Of a stretch of 64,000 nucleotides of DNA, positions 1-8,247 are shown piece after piece (the first letter of the stretch is position 1; the number at the start of each line of letters is the position of its first letter). The stretch covers positions 671,793-735,792 of the forward strand of contig NZ_BMZN01000002.1 of assembly GCF_014652815.1 (NCBI RefSeq). The letters run 5' to 3'. Both the position numbers and the translations under genes were made by a program. The notes under the pieces were generated by a model that worked only from the letters and a program-made list of their open reading frames with translations, made no database searches and was not told the origin of the DNA. The DNA is from Alcaligenes pakistanensis. Its GTDB lineage: Bacteria > Pseudomonadota > Gammaproteobacteria > Burkholderiales > Burkholderiaceae_B.

Positions 1-88
1 ACAGCCTTGGGGCTACCGTCAACGGCCTTGAGCAGAGGGCAAACAGCGGGTTTTTGCCGGTCTGCCTACCGCTGGAACTCCACTAGAC

Positions 89-1579
89 TTAAACCAGCTC
101 CAGGCTCAAGTCATTCAGTTCGGTTTGCCAAGCCTGGACTTCGGCCAACAGGGAGGCTTGCGACAGTGGGTGGCTAGTCATCCACTCATGATCCAGGTGG
201 ATCAAGACGGTTTTGCCACGCAGTTGCAGGCTCAGTGGCAAGGTTTCCCGATCTTCGCGGCGACGCATCAGCATGACTGCCAAGCGCAGGCTCAGCAAGG
301 TCAGCCACCAGGCATTATTGGTTTCGAAGCGTTTGAGCTTACCCAGCTTGCCTTGATGCCCCAGGCTCAGGAAGCTGAGCAGGGCTTGGTCGTCGTTGGA
401 GAAGCCGGGCATATCGGCATGCTCCAGCACGTAGGCTGTGTGCTTGTGGTAATCCGCGTGCGCAATACTCAATCCGACTTCATGCAGATCAGCAGCCCAA
501 CCTAATTGACGCTCCAGTTCCTGGGCTTCAGGCGAGTCGGGCAGTTTCAGTTGCGTGAAAAATTGCAGGGCGGCTTCGTGCACACGGTGCGCCTGACGCG
601 TATCGACTTGATAGCGCTTGACCATCTGCTGCACGGTTTGATCGCGCTGATCATGTTCTGATTCACGGCCCAGCATATCGTAGAGCACACCCACACGCAG
701 AGCGCCTTCACCGGGCAGCATCTGGCGGATTTTCAGTTCCTGGAAGGCGGCCATCATGATGGCCAGTCCAGCAGCCAGGACAGGCGCACGATGCGGTTTG
801 ATGCCGCTTAAGTGACGCGTATCGACCTTGCCGTCGTGTACCAGACGTTTGCGCAGTTGCTCCATGCCTTCCAGCGTGATGCCCTTTTTGGACATACCGT
901 TTTCTTGCAGGATAGCGATCAAACCTTTGGCCGTCCCGGAGGAACCATAAGCTTCCTGCCAGCCGGTCTTGCGGTATTGGCGCGTAATGCCTTCCAGCTC
1001 GCGGCGGGCCGTCAAAATCGCATTGCTCATGCGCTCTTCGGTGATCACGCCATCGGCAAAGAACTTGTCGGTATAGCTGACACAGCCCATGTACAGGGAC
1101 GACAGCAGCAAAGGCTTCAAACCTTTGCCGATAATGACTTCCGTGGAGCCGCCACCAATATCGATCATCAGGCGGCGGTTAGGGGAGGGGGGTAATTCGT
1201 TGCTGATGCCCGAGAAAATCAGGCGTGCTTCCTCGTGGCCGGAGATGACCTCGATAGGAAAGCCAAAGGCGGCCTCGGCAGCGGGCAGAACCTCGCTTAA
1301 ATTGCGTGCCACCCGAAAGGTGTTGGTGGCCACAGCACGAACACGATTGGGGTGGAAACCTGCCAGACGTTCGTTAAAGCGCTTCAGGATGACAACGGCG
1401 CGTTCAATGGCATCGGGGCTGATGTACTTGTCGGGGCCCATGCCTGCGGCAAGTCGGACGGATTCATTAAGCCGGTCAATGGTGTAGATCTGGGCATGAC
1501 CGTTGTGCTGAACCACTCGTCCAATGGATAAACGAAAGCTGTTGGAGCCCAGGTCCACAGCGGCTAGAAGTTGTTCCAT
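89..1579 (-). CDS. ppx: Exopolyphosphatase (Ppx/GppA family)
   Basis: Expected to release phosphate from the ends of polyphosphate chains in the cytosol. The 496-residue protein opens with the sugar-kinase/actin-fold phosphate loop DLGSNSFRL (residues 9-17). A second nucleotide-binding motif, DIGGGSTEVI, lies near residue 140, and the catalytic region SGHEEARLIFSGI just before it. The C-terminal third is helical and HD-like (for example DLHEVGLSIAHADYHKH), as in full-length Ppx. It is transcribed away from ppk across a 240-base gap, so the two opposing polyphosphate enzymes share a control region. A GppA (pppGpp phosphatase) role cannot be excluded by sequence alone, but the ppk neighbour favours Ppx. 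Confidence 0.93.
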   Translation of the reverse strand: MEQLLAAVDLGSNSFRLSIGRVVQHNGHAQIYTIDRLNESVRLAAGMGPDKYISPDAIERAVVILKRFNERLAGFHPNRVRAVATNTFRVARNLSEVLPAAEAAFGFPIEVISGHEEARLIFSGISNELPPSPNRRLMIDIGGGSTEVIIGKGLKPLLLSSLYMGCVSYTDKFFADGVITEERMSNAILTARRELEGITRQYRKTGWQEAYGSSGTAKGLIAILQENGMSKKGITLEGMEQLRKRLVHDGKVDTRHLSGIKPHRAPVLAAGLAIMMAAFQELKIRQMLPGEGALRVGVLYDMLGRESEHDQRDQTVQQMVKRYQVDTRQAHRVHEAALQFFTQLKLPDSPEAQELERQLGWAADLHEVGLSIAHADYHKHTAYVLEHADMPGFSNDDQALLSFLSLGHQGKLGKLKRFETNNAWWLTLLSLRLAVMLMRRREDRETLPLSLQLRGKTVLIHLDHEWMTSHPLSQASLLAEVQAWQTELNDLSLELV

Positions 1580-1754
1580 GAGGCATCGCTCGGGATGATT
1601 ACTGTGCGATTATAAGGACATTAATCATGGGTTTTGTTACATGAACCGGAAAATTAAGAAAAGTTAGACGAAAGCATCTTTGGAAAGGCGATGTGGTATT
1701 TGAACGCGTGCTGCCGGGTGGTGATTTAGACTTGAATCGGTCAGGGTCATAGAG

Positions 1755-1772
1755 CTGTAACATTCATGTAGT
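1755..1772 (+). promoter_or_regulatory. Weak Pho-box candidate before ppk
   Basis: CTGTAAC, four bases, then ATGTAGT resembles two imperfect Pho half-sites (5 of 7 and 4 of 7 matches to CTGTCAT by eye). It lies 48 bases before the ppk start in the shared ppx/ppk intergenic region. Phosphate control of ppk is common in related bacteria, but this match is weak by itself. Confidence 0.3.
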
Positions 1773-1819
1773 AAAAGTCTCACGATCCCATCTTCTTTGG
1801 CTTTTTTAACGACCTCACC

Positions 1820-3892
1820 ATGCTGCCTTCTCCAGATTCAACCTTGCTAAACCGTGAGTTGTCCTTGCTCAAGTTCAATGAGCGAGTTCTGGCCATGGCC
1901 GAAAACTCGACCACGCCTTTGCTGGAGCGCTTGCGCTACATCTGCATTGTCAGTTCCAACCTGGATGAGTTTTTTGAAATTCGTATCTCCAGCCTGAAAG
2001 AACAGATTTTGCAAAACCCTCATCAAGTGGGGGATGACGGATTTTTGCCTCAGCAGGCTTTTGACAAAGTTCAGGCTGCTGCCCATCAGTTGATTGAGAA
2101 GCAAAATGACCTGTTGATGGACGAGGTCTTGCCTACCTTGATGGACGAGGGAATTGGTTTGCTGCTGACCGCGCTATGGACACCGGCGCAGCGCGAGTGG
2201 GCGTATCAGACCTTTTTGCGTGATGTCATGCCTTTGCTCACGCCTATTGGCCTGGACCCAGCGCATCCCTTTCCCCGTGTTTACAACAAAAGCCTGAATT
2301 ACATTGTTGAACTCAGTGGCGAGGACGCTTTTGCTCGTACAGGCACTATTGCCATTGTGCAGGCGCCACGAGCCTTGCCACGCGTTATCCGCGTTCCTGA
2401 CGATATTGCGGGCATCCCACAAGGCTATATGCTGCTGACTTCCCTGATCAGCGTCTTCGTGGGGGAATTGTTCCCCGGAATGGATGTGAAGGGCTGTTAT
2501 CAGTGGCGGGTGACGCGCAACAGCGATTTGTTCGTGGACGAGGAAGAAGTCACCAATTTACGGGCGGCCTTGCAGGGCGAGCTGTCGCAACGCAACTTTG
2601 GTGCTGCTGTGCGTCTGGAGATCGATCGCTCCATGCCGGAACGCCTGGAGCGTTTCCTGCAAAGCGAGTTCTCCCTGGAGGTGCCTGATACCTATCGTGT
2701 CAGCGGCCCGGTTAATCTGACGCGCCTGATGCAGCTGTGCAATGTGCCGGACCGTCCTGATCTGCTTTTTCCGGATTACCGCGCACCGATTCCGGCACCT
2801 TTTGATTCATCTTTTGAATCTCCGGCCCAGTTCTTTGAAGCCATTGCCCGCAAAGATCAGTTGCTGCATCACCCCTACCAGTCTTTTCAGCCTGTGCTGA
2901 GCTTCTTGCGTGCAGCAGCGGCGGATCCGGCTGTTGTAGGCATCAAGCAGACCATTTACCGTACGGGCGAAGATTCGGAGTTGATGAATATCCTCCTGTC
3001 GGCAGCCCGTGCCGGTAAAGAAGTGACCGTGATTGTTGAGCTGATGGCTCGCTTTGACGAGCAGACCAATATCAATTGGGCTGCCAAGCTGGAAGAAGTA
3101 GGCGCGCACGTCAGTTACGGGGTCGTAGGGCACAAGACCCACGCGAAGATGGCTTTGGTGTTGCGCCGAGAAGGCGGCTCGATCCGCCGTTATGGGCATT
3201 TAGGCACGGGTAACTATCACCCGCGTACCGCTCGCTTGTATACCGATTTCGGCTTGCTTACCGCCAACCAGGATGTCTGCGAGGACATGGACAAGGTGTT
3301 CTCGATGCTGACCGGTCTGGGGGCCTGGCGGCCTTTGAAGAAACTGCTGCAATCTCCCTTTACCTTGCACGACAGCATGATGGACCGGATTCAGGCGGAA
3401 ACGGAACGCGCCTTGGCAGGCCAGAAAGCACGCATCATGGCCAAGATGAATTCCCTGCTGGAGCCCAAGATCATTCAAGCCCTGTATGACGCCAGCCAGG
3501 CCGGCGTGAAGGTGGATCTGATTGTGCGCGGCGCCTGCGCCTTGCGGGCGGGTGTGAAAGGCTTGTCGGAAAATATCCAGGTACGTTCGATTATTGGACG
3601 ATTTCTGGAACACTCGCGTGTTTTCTATTTCTACAATGGTGGCCAGGAAGAAGTCTTTATCTCCTCGGCAGACTGGATGGACCGCAACTTCTTCCGACGG
3701 GTGGAGCTGGGTGTGCCGGTGCTAGACCGCAGCCTGAGAAAACGGGTGATTGCCGAGGCCTTCACTTACGCCTTGCGTGACAATCAATTGTCCTGGAAGG
3801 CCAGTCCCGATGGTACGTACAATCGCATCCGCAGTCGTGGGGCCCCCTTTAATCTGCATTTGAGTATGATGCAGCGTCTCGGTGGTGTGTGA
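1820..3892 (+). CDS. ppk: Polyphosphate kinase 1
   Basis: Makes polyphosphate reversibly from ATP through a phospho-histidine intermediate. The 690-residue length is typical of PPK1. Visible are the N-terminal domain starting LLNRELSLLKFNERVLAMAE and the SSNLDEFFEIR motif near residue 46. The first PLD-like catalytic domain carries the active-site histidine in GHKTHAKMALV (about residues 436-446), followed by RRYGHLGTGNYHPRTARLYTD. The second PLD-like domain contains VDLIVRGACALRAGVKG and a C-terminal SSADWMDRNFFRRVELGVP. The gene lies between the divergent ppx and the pst operon, so storage and uptake of phosphate are encoded side by side. The ribosome-binding site is weak. Confidence 0.97.
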   Translation: MLPSPDSTLLNRELSLLKFNERVLAMAENSTTPLLERLRYICIVSSNLDEFFEIRISSLKEQILQNPHQVGDDGFLPQQAFDKVQAAAHQLIEKQNDLLMDEVLPTLMDEGIGLLLTALWTPAQREWAYQTFLRDVMPLLTPIGLDPAHPFPRVYNKSLNYIVELSGEDAFARTGTIAIVQAPRALPRVIRVPDDIAGIPQGYMLLTSLISVFVGELFPGMDVKGCYQWRVTRNSDLFVDEEEVTNLRAALQGELSQRNFGAAVRLEIDRSMPERLERFLQSEFSLEVPDTYRVSGPVNLTRLMQLCNVPDRPDLLFPDYRAPIPAPFDSSFESPAQFFEAIARKDQLLHHPYQSFQPVLSFLRAAAADPAVVGIKQTIYRTGEDSELMNILLSAARAGKEVTVIVELMARFDEQTNINWAAKLEEVGAHVSYGVVGHKTHAKMALVLRREGGSIRRYGHLGTGNYHPRTARLYTDFGLLTANQDVCEDMDKVFSMLTGLGAWRPLKKLLQSPFTLHDSMMDRIQAETERALAGQKARIMAKMNSLLEPKIIQALYDASQAGVKVDLIVRGACALRAGVKGLSENIQVRSIIGRFLEHSRVFYFYNGGQEEVFISSADWMDRNFFRRVELGVPVLDRSLRKRVIAEAFTYALRDNQLSWKASPDGTYNRIRSRGAPFNLHLSMMQRLGGV

Positions 3893-3901
3893 AAAATCAG
3901 A

Positions 3902-3935
3902 CTGTCATTAACGTGTCACATAGCCTGTTTATTAT
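3902..3935 (+). promoter_or_regulatory. Pho box and -10 element of the pst operon
   Basis: CTGTCATTAACGTGTCAC (3902-3919) has the 7-4-7 layout of a PhoB box: the first half-site is perfect and the second matches 6 of 7. A -10 hexamer TATTAT (3930-3935) begins eleven bases after the box, the usual position when PhoB replaces a -35 element. The box begins only 10 bases after the ppk stop codon and sits about 70 bases before the pstS start. Induction by phosphate starvation is inferred. Confidence 0.85.
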
Positions 3936-3989
3936 GACTTCACATACAGGGTGGGCCTGTCTTCTGACTATCATCAAGAGGATTTCTCG

Positions 3990-5033
3990 ATGTTAAAACG
4001 TGTATTCAACAAGGTAAGTATTGCTCTGGCGTTCAGCGCTTTTGCGGCTACTGCCACAGCTGCAGACGTAACCGGTGCCGGTGCGTCGTTCCCTTACCCA
4101 ATCTATGCCAAATGGGCGGCTGAATACGCCAAACAAACCAATAACCGCGTTAACTATCAGTCGATTGGTTCGGGTGGTGGTCAGCAGCAGATTATTGCCA
4201 AGACCGTGGATTTCGGCGCATCGGATGACCCGATGAAGGTCGAGACGCTGGAAAAAGAAAATCTGTTGCAGTTCCCCGCCGTGATCGGTGGTGTGGTTCC
4301 TGTGATCAACGTGGAAGGCATCGAACCTGGTCAACTGAAACTGTCCGGCAAAGTGCTGGGCGATATCTACCTGGCCAAGATCACCAAGTGGGATGACGCA
4401 GCTATCAAGGCGCTGAACCCAGATCTGACCCTGCCTAACAAAGACATCGTTGTGGTTCACCGCTCGGACGGTTCGGGCACGACGTTTGGCTGGACCAACT
4501 ACCTGTCCAAAGTCTCGCCTGACTGGAAATCCCAGGTTGGTGAAGGCAAGGCTGTGAAGTGGCCTGCTGGTCAAGGTGGCAAGGGTAATGAAGGCGTGGC
4601 GGCTTATGTGCGCCAGCTGAAGAACTCGATCGGCTACGTTGAGTACGCTTACGCCAAGCAAAACAAATTGTCCTGGACCCAGTTGCAGAACAAGGACGGC
4701 CAGTTCGTTCAGCCTGGTCAGGATAGCTTTGCCGCCGCTGCTGCCAATGCAGATTGGGCTGGTACGCCAGGCATGGGTGTCATCCTGACTGAAGAGCCCG
4801 GCGCACAGTCCTGGCCTATCACGTCGGCTACCTTCATCTTGATGCACAAGGTGCAAGATAAGCCTGAGAGCGGTAAAGAAGTGCTGGATTTCTTTAACTG
4901 GGCCTTTGAAAACGGTGCTCAGTCCGCTGCAGACCTAGATTATGTTGCCTTGCCTAAAGACGTAACGGACAAGATCAAAGCGGCTTGGGCTGCAGAGATC
5001 AAGTCCAAAGACGGCGCTGCGGTCTGGAAGTAA
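3990..5033 (+). CDS. pstS: Phosphate-binding periplasmic protein PstS
   Basis: High-affinity phosphate receptor of the Pst ABC importer. I start it at the ATG at 3990, because AAGAGGA lies 8 bases upstream and a clean signal peptide follows (positive start, hydrophobic stretch, ATATAA cleavage region near residue 25). An earlier in-frame start at 3951 would put 13 polar residues ahead of the signal. The mature protein starts with the family motif GAGASFPYPIYAKW and has the phosphate-loop motif RSDGSGTTFGWTNYL near residue 158. Length 347 residues, normal for the family. A Pho box lies just upstream and a hairpin downstream, which would allow excess PstS over the membrane subunits. Confidence 0.97.
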   Translation: MLKRVFNKVSIALAFSAFAATATAADVTGAGASFPYPIYAKWAAEYAKQTNNRVNYQSIGSGGGQQQIIAKTVDFGASDDPMKVETLEKENLLQFPAVIGGVVPVINVEGIEPGQLKLSGKVLGDIYLAKITKWDDAAIKALNPDLTLPNKDIVVVHRSDGSGTTFGWTNYLSKVSPDWKSQVGEGKAVKWPAGQGGKGNEGVAAYVRQLKNSIGYVEYAYAKQNKLSWTQLQNKDGQFVQPGQDSFAAAAANADWAGTPGMGVILTEEPGAQSWPITSATFILMHKVQDKPESGKEVLDFFNWAFENGAQSAADLDYVALPKDVTDKIKAAWAAEIKSKDGAAVWK

Positions 5034-5074
5034 GATTCGTGTTCAAATACAGGTCAGTTGTAAATTGATCTAGT

Positions 5075-5110
5075 GAGACGGCCCACCTTTTGGTGGTGCC
5101 GTCTTTATTA
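5075..5110 (+). terminator. Attenuator-like hairpin between pstS and pstC
   Basis: An imperfect stem pairs GACGGC...CCACC with GGTG...GCCGTC around a TTTT loop and is followed by a short TTTATTATG tract. It lies about 45 bases after the pstS stop. In many pst operons such a hairpin cuts read-through so that the binding protein is made in excess; that role is inferred here. Confidence 0.6.
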
Positions 5111-5253
5111 TGTAAAAATTACGGTTTTGTCTTGGACGCACAGCGCGTGACCTTATCCGTTTTACCCAACCTGCTCAGCCTAGGCTGTTACAGAATCCGT
5201 AAATCGGTTGCAGTGCGTTTGTCCCATTCCGGCCTGAGCCTTCATCTGTCTAC

Positions 5254-6192
5254 ATGAAATCAAATCAGAACGTCTATATGGACGGCATTTTCAAGAACAT
5301 GACGCGCTCGTTTGCGTTTCTCGTGTTCATATTGCTGGCTGCCATCTCTATTTCCCTGATCTATGGAAGCCGGGAATCCATTGCCGAATATGGTTTCTCT
5401 TTTCTCTGGACGAATAACTGGGACCCGGTCAATAACGAATACGGTGCATTGGTGCCTATTGCCGGTACCTTGCTCACGTCCCTGATCGCACTCTGTATTG
5501 CGGTGCCGGTCTCTTTTGGGATTGCGATGTTCCTGACGGAACTCTCGCCTGCCTGGTTGCGTCGACCTTTGGGTACGGCCATTGAAATGCTGGCAGCCAT
5601 CCCTTCCATTATTTATGGCATGTGGGGCCTGTTTGTCTTTGTGCCCCTGTTCCAGACCTATGTACAGCCCAACCTGATTTCCTTGTTCGAGGGCGTGCCC
5701 TTGCTTGGCCAGATCTTTGCCGGCCCTCCCTTCGGGATTGGTGTGTTCACCGCTGGCCTGATTCTGTCCATCATGGTGATCCCCTTTATTACCGCGGTGA
5801 TGCGTGATGTGTTCGAGCTGGTACCCCCTATGCTCAAAGAATCCGCTTACGGTCTGGGCAGCACCACTTGGGAAGTGATGTGGCGTGTGGTTTTGCCTTT
5901 CACCAAAAACGGGGTGATCGGCGGCATCATGCTGGGCCTGGGGCGTGCGCTGGGTGAAACCATGGCCGTCACCTTTGTGATTGGTAACTCCTTTAACTTG
6001 CCCAATTCGCTGTTCTCGCCGTCCAACTCGATTGCGTCGGCCCTGGCCAACGAATTTAACGAGGCCGGTGGCATGCAGAAGTCTGCCTTGCTGGAGCTGG
6101 GTCTGATCCTGTTCCTGATCACCACGGTTGTGTTGGCGATCTCCAAGTTGCTCTTGTTGCGTCTGGCCAAGAACGAAGGCACGTCGCGCTAA
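5254..6192 (+). CDS. pstC: Phosphate ABC transporter permease PstC
   Basis: Inner-membrane permease subunit of the Pst phosphate importer. The 312-residue protein has about six hydrophobic segments, the first at residues 18-36 ([19 protein letters not shown]). The binding-protein-dependent permease signature [20 protein letters not shown] (the EAA loop) lies near residue 198, followed by [16 protein letters not shown], which is characteristic of PstC/PstA. No strong ribosome-binding site precedes the ATG at 5254, and a second in-frame ATG at 5278 is no better. It is followed after 12 bases by pstA. Confidence 0.95.
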   Translation: MKSNQNVYMDGIFKNMTRSFAFLVFILLAAISISLIYGSRESIAEYGFSFLWTNNWDPVNNEYGALVPIAGTLLTSLIALCIAVPVSFGIAMFLTELSPAWLRRPLGTAIEMLAAIPSIIYGMWGLFVFVPLFQTYVQPNLISLFEGVPLLGQIFAGPPFGIGVFTAGLILSIMVIPFITAVMRDVFELVPPMLKESAYGLGSTTWEVMWRVVLPFTKNGVIGGIMLGLGRALGETMAVTFVIGNSFNLPNSLFSPSNSIASALANEFNEAGGMQKSALLELGLILFLITTVVLAISKLLLLRLAKNEGTSR

Positions 6193-6204
6193 GGATCACC
6201 TACC

Positions 6205-7068
6205 ATGTTTGATAAAAAATCCGCAATTAGTCTGAGCAACCCGATCTACAAACGCAGGCAGGTTTTCAACCGCCTGATGCTGGGTGTGTCTTTTGCTGCT
6301 TTGATCTTTGGCCTGTTCTGGCTGTTCTGGATCATCTGGACCCTGATTGAAAAGGGTAGCAGTGCTATGGGCTGGTCCTTGCTGCTTGAAAGCACCCCCC
6401 CTCCGGGTGGCGAAGGTGGCTTGCTGAACGCCATTGTTGGCAGTGTCATGATGGCCGGTGTGGGGACCTTGATTGGGACACCTATCGGCATTCTGGCCGG
6501 CACCTATCTGGCCGAGTACGGTCAGCGTGGCTGGCTGGCCCCGGCCACTCGTTTTTTGAATGACGTGTTGCTGTCAGCGCCGTCCATCATTATTGGTCTG
6601 TTCATCTACGCTGTGTACGTGGCCCAGGTGGGGCACTATTCAGGCTGGGCCGGTGCCTTGGCACTTGCCATTCTGGTGATTCCGGTGGTGGTGCGCTCGA
6701 CTGACAATATGCTGCTGCTGGTGCCCAACGGTCTGCGCGAAGCGGCTGCTGCCCTGGGTTGCCCCAAGTGGAAGATTGTAATGTCCATCTCCTACCGTGC
6801 TGCCTTGCCCGGTATCGTGACGGGCGTGCTGCTGGCGGTGGCTCGTATCGCTGGTGAGACGGCACCGCTGTTGTTTACAGCCCTGAACAACCAATTCATG
6901 TCCTTGAACATGAACGCGCCGCTGGCTAACTTGCCGGTGGTGATTTTCCAATACGCTGCCAGCCCTTTCGAGGACTGGAACCGACTGGCCTGGGCGGGTG
7001 CAGTCCTGATCACCTTGCTGGTGTTGGGTATCAATATCCTGGCCCGCAGCCTTTTCCGCCAAAAATAA
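6205..7068 (+). CDS. pstA: Phosphate ABC transporter permease PstA
   Basis: Second permease subunit, pairing with PstC to form the phosphate channel. The protein is 287 residues long with about six transmembrane segments. It carries the PstA-type GGLLNAIVGSVMMAGVGTLIG segment and the EAA-loop region REAAAALGCPKWKIVMSISY, then VARIAGETAPLLFTAL. AAGGAT sits 8 bases ahead of the ATG. It is tightly spaced between pstC and pstB, consistent with one transcript. Confidence 0.95.
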   Translation: MFDKKSAISLSNPIYKRRQVFNRLMLGVSFAALIFGLFWLFWIIWTLIEKGSSAMGWSLLLESTPPPGGEGGLLNAIVGSVMMAGVGTLIGTPIGILAGTYLAEYGQRGWLAPATRFLNDVLLSAPSIIIGLFIYAVYVAQVGHYSGWAGALALAILVIPVVVRSTDNMLLLVPNGLREAAAALGCPKWKIVMSISYRAALPGIVTGVLLAVARIAGETAPLLFTALNNQFMSLNMNAPLANLPVVIFQYAASPFEDWNRLAWAGAVLITLLVLGINILARSLFRQK

Positions 7069-7086
7069 CATTTTCACGGAGCGCCC

Positions 7087-7881
7087 TTGTCGGCTATCGC
7101 TATGAGTCAAATTATTACCCCCGCCGAATCGATCAAGATTGAAATCAAAGACTTGAATTTCTACTATGGCAAGTTCCATGCGCTGCGCAACGTGAACATG
7201 TCCATCAAGGAAAAGAAAGTTACGGCCTTTATCGGACCTTCGGGTTGCGGTAAGTCCACCTTGCTGCGCACGCTGAACCGCATGTATGAGTTGTACCCAG
7301 GCCAACGTGCTGAAGGTGAGATCCTGCTGGACAATGAAAACCTGCTGACTTCCAAGCAAGACATTTCCTTGATCCGCGCCAAAGTGGGCATGGTGTTCCA
7401 GAAACCGACGCCGTTCCCCATGAGCATTTACGACAACGTGGCTTTTGGCGTGCGTTTGTTCGAGCGCCTGAGCAAAGGCGAGATGGACGAGCGTGTGGAG
7501 TGGGCCTTGTCCAAAGCGGCGCTGTGGAACGAAGTGAAGGACAAGCTGCACCAAAGCGGTAACGGCTTGTCCGGTGGTCAGCAGCAGCGTCTGTGTATTG
7601 CCCGTGGTGTGGCCATCAAGCCTGAAGTTCTGTTGCTGGACGAACCTTGTTCGGCACTGGACCCGATTTCTACGGCCAAGATTGAAGAGCTGATTGCCGA
7701 ACTGAAAACGGACTACACCGTGGTTATCGTGACCCACAATATGCAGCAGGCGGCTCGTTGCTCGGACTACACCGCTTATATGTACCTGGGCGAGCTGATG
7801 GAATTTGGTGAAACCGACCAGATTTTCGTGAAACCTGCTCGCAAAGAGACAGAAGACTACATTACCGGTCGTTTCGGTTAA
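7087..7881 (+). CDS. pstB: Phosphate ABC transporter ATPase PstB
   Basis: ATP-hydrolysing subunit of the Pst importer on the cytoplasmic face. Walker A is GPSGCGKST (near residue 55), the signature is LSGGQQQR, Walker B is [12 protein letters not shown], and the switch histidine is in VIVTHNM. The Q-loop sequence [16 protein letters not shown] is diagnostic for PstB. The start is a TTG at 7087 with GGAG four bases upstream; the in-frame ATG at 7102 lies too far from that site but would also give a complete protein. No phoU or phoB/phoR follows, unlike in many proteobacterial pst operons. Confidence 0.96.
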   Translation: MSAIAMSQIITPAESIKIEIKDLNFYYGKFHALRNVNMSIKEKKVTAFIGPSGCGKSTLLRTLNRMYELYPGQRAEGEILLDNENLLTSKQDISLIRAKVGMVFQKPTPFPMSIYDNVAFGVRLFERLSKGEMDERVEWALSKAALWNEVKDKLHQSGNGLSGGQQQRLCIARGVAIKPEVLLLDEPCSALDPISTAKIEELIAELKTDYTVVIVTHNMQQAARCSDYTAYMYLGELMEFGETDQIFVKPARKETEDYITGRFG

Positions 7882-7893
7882 TCAGACAGATTC

Positions 7894-7922
7894 AGACAAA
7901 GCCGCCTTTGGGGGCTTTGTCT
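7894..7922 (+). terminator. Hairpin after pstB
   Basis: AGACAAAGCC pairs with GGCTTTGTCT across a short loop just after the pstB stop. There is no long T run, so it may be an RNA-stabilising 3' hairpin rather than a full terminator. A stronger terminator follows at 7971. Confidence 0.5.
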
Positions 7923-7970
7923 GCTGTTTGATCGCAAGTGATAGTGAGTACGGGATTGCCGTTCCCGTGC

Positions 7971-8021
7971 AAAAAACACCCCAATCATTGGATTATCATC
8001 CAGCGATTGGGGTGTTTTTTT
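7971..8021. terminator. Rho-independent terminator ending the pst operon
   Basis: AACACCCCAATC pairs with GATTGGGGTGTT, with an A run before and a T run after. It should stop transcripts arriving from either side, chiefly the pst operon. Confidence 0.85.
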
Positions 8022-8247
8022 GTCTGTTCGGGTAGAGGATGCCTGGGTTGATGCTGGGTAAATGGATTCGCTAGCCGCAGTCTATTTGATCTGCACGGGG
8101 CAGTGCTCTAATCCTGTCCCGAGTCGCGCAAGGTCAGGGCTGTATGAACAAGAGGACCGTATCGCGGCTCAGGGAGCCTTCCATGGCACTCATTCAGCAT
8201 TCGGACTGATTGCCCCGCCCCTATTAACTTTGCTCATCGCTTGAGGC
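8022..8247. other. Gap after pst with no gene seen
   Basis: Between the pst terminator and the end of the acyl-CoA synthetase gene I see no convincing reading frame, RNA gene or repeat. phoU, expected here in many relatives, is absent. Confidence 0.5.

Noticed and set aside
1-88. Possible end of a gene at the left edge
   Set aside because: The stretch is too short and shows no clear frame or domain on either strand.
5178-5215. Possible second Pho box before pstC
   Set aside because: Only one half-site is even moderately close to CTGTCAT; the upstream pst Pho box is enough.
6640-7737. 365-residue minus-strand frame opposite pstA/pstB
   Set aside because: Antisense shadow of two well-supported genes, with an H/Q-rich composition typical of such shadows.
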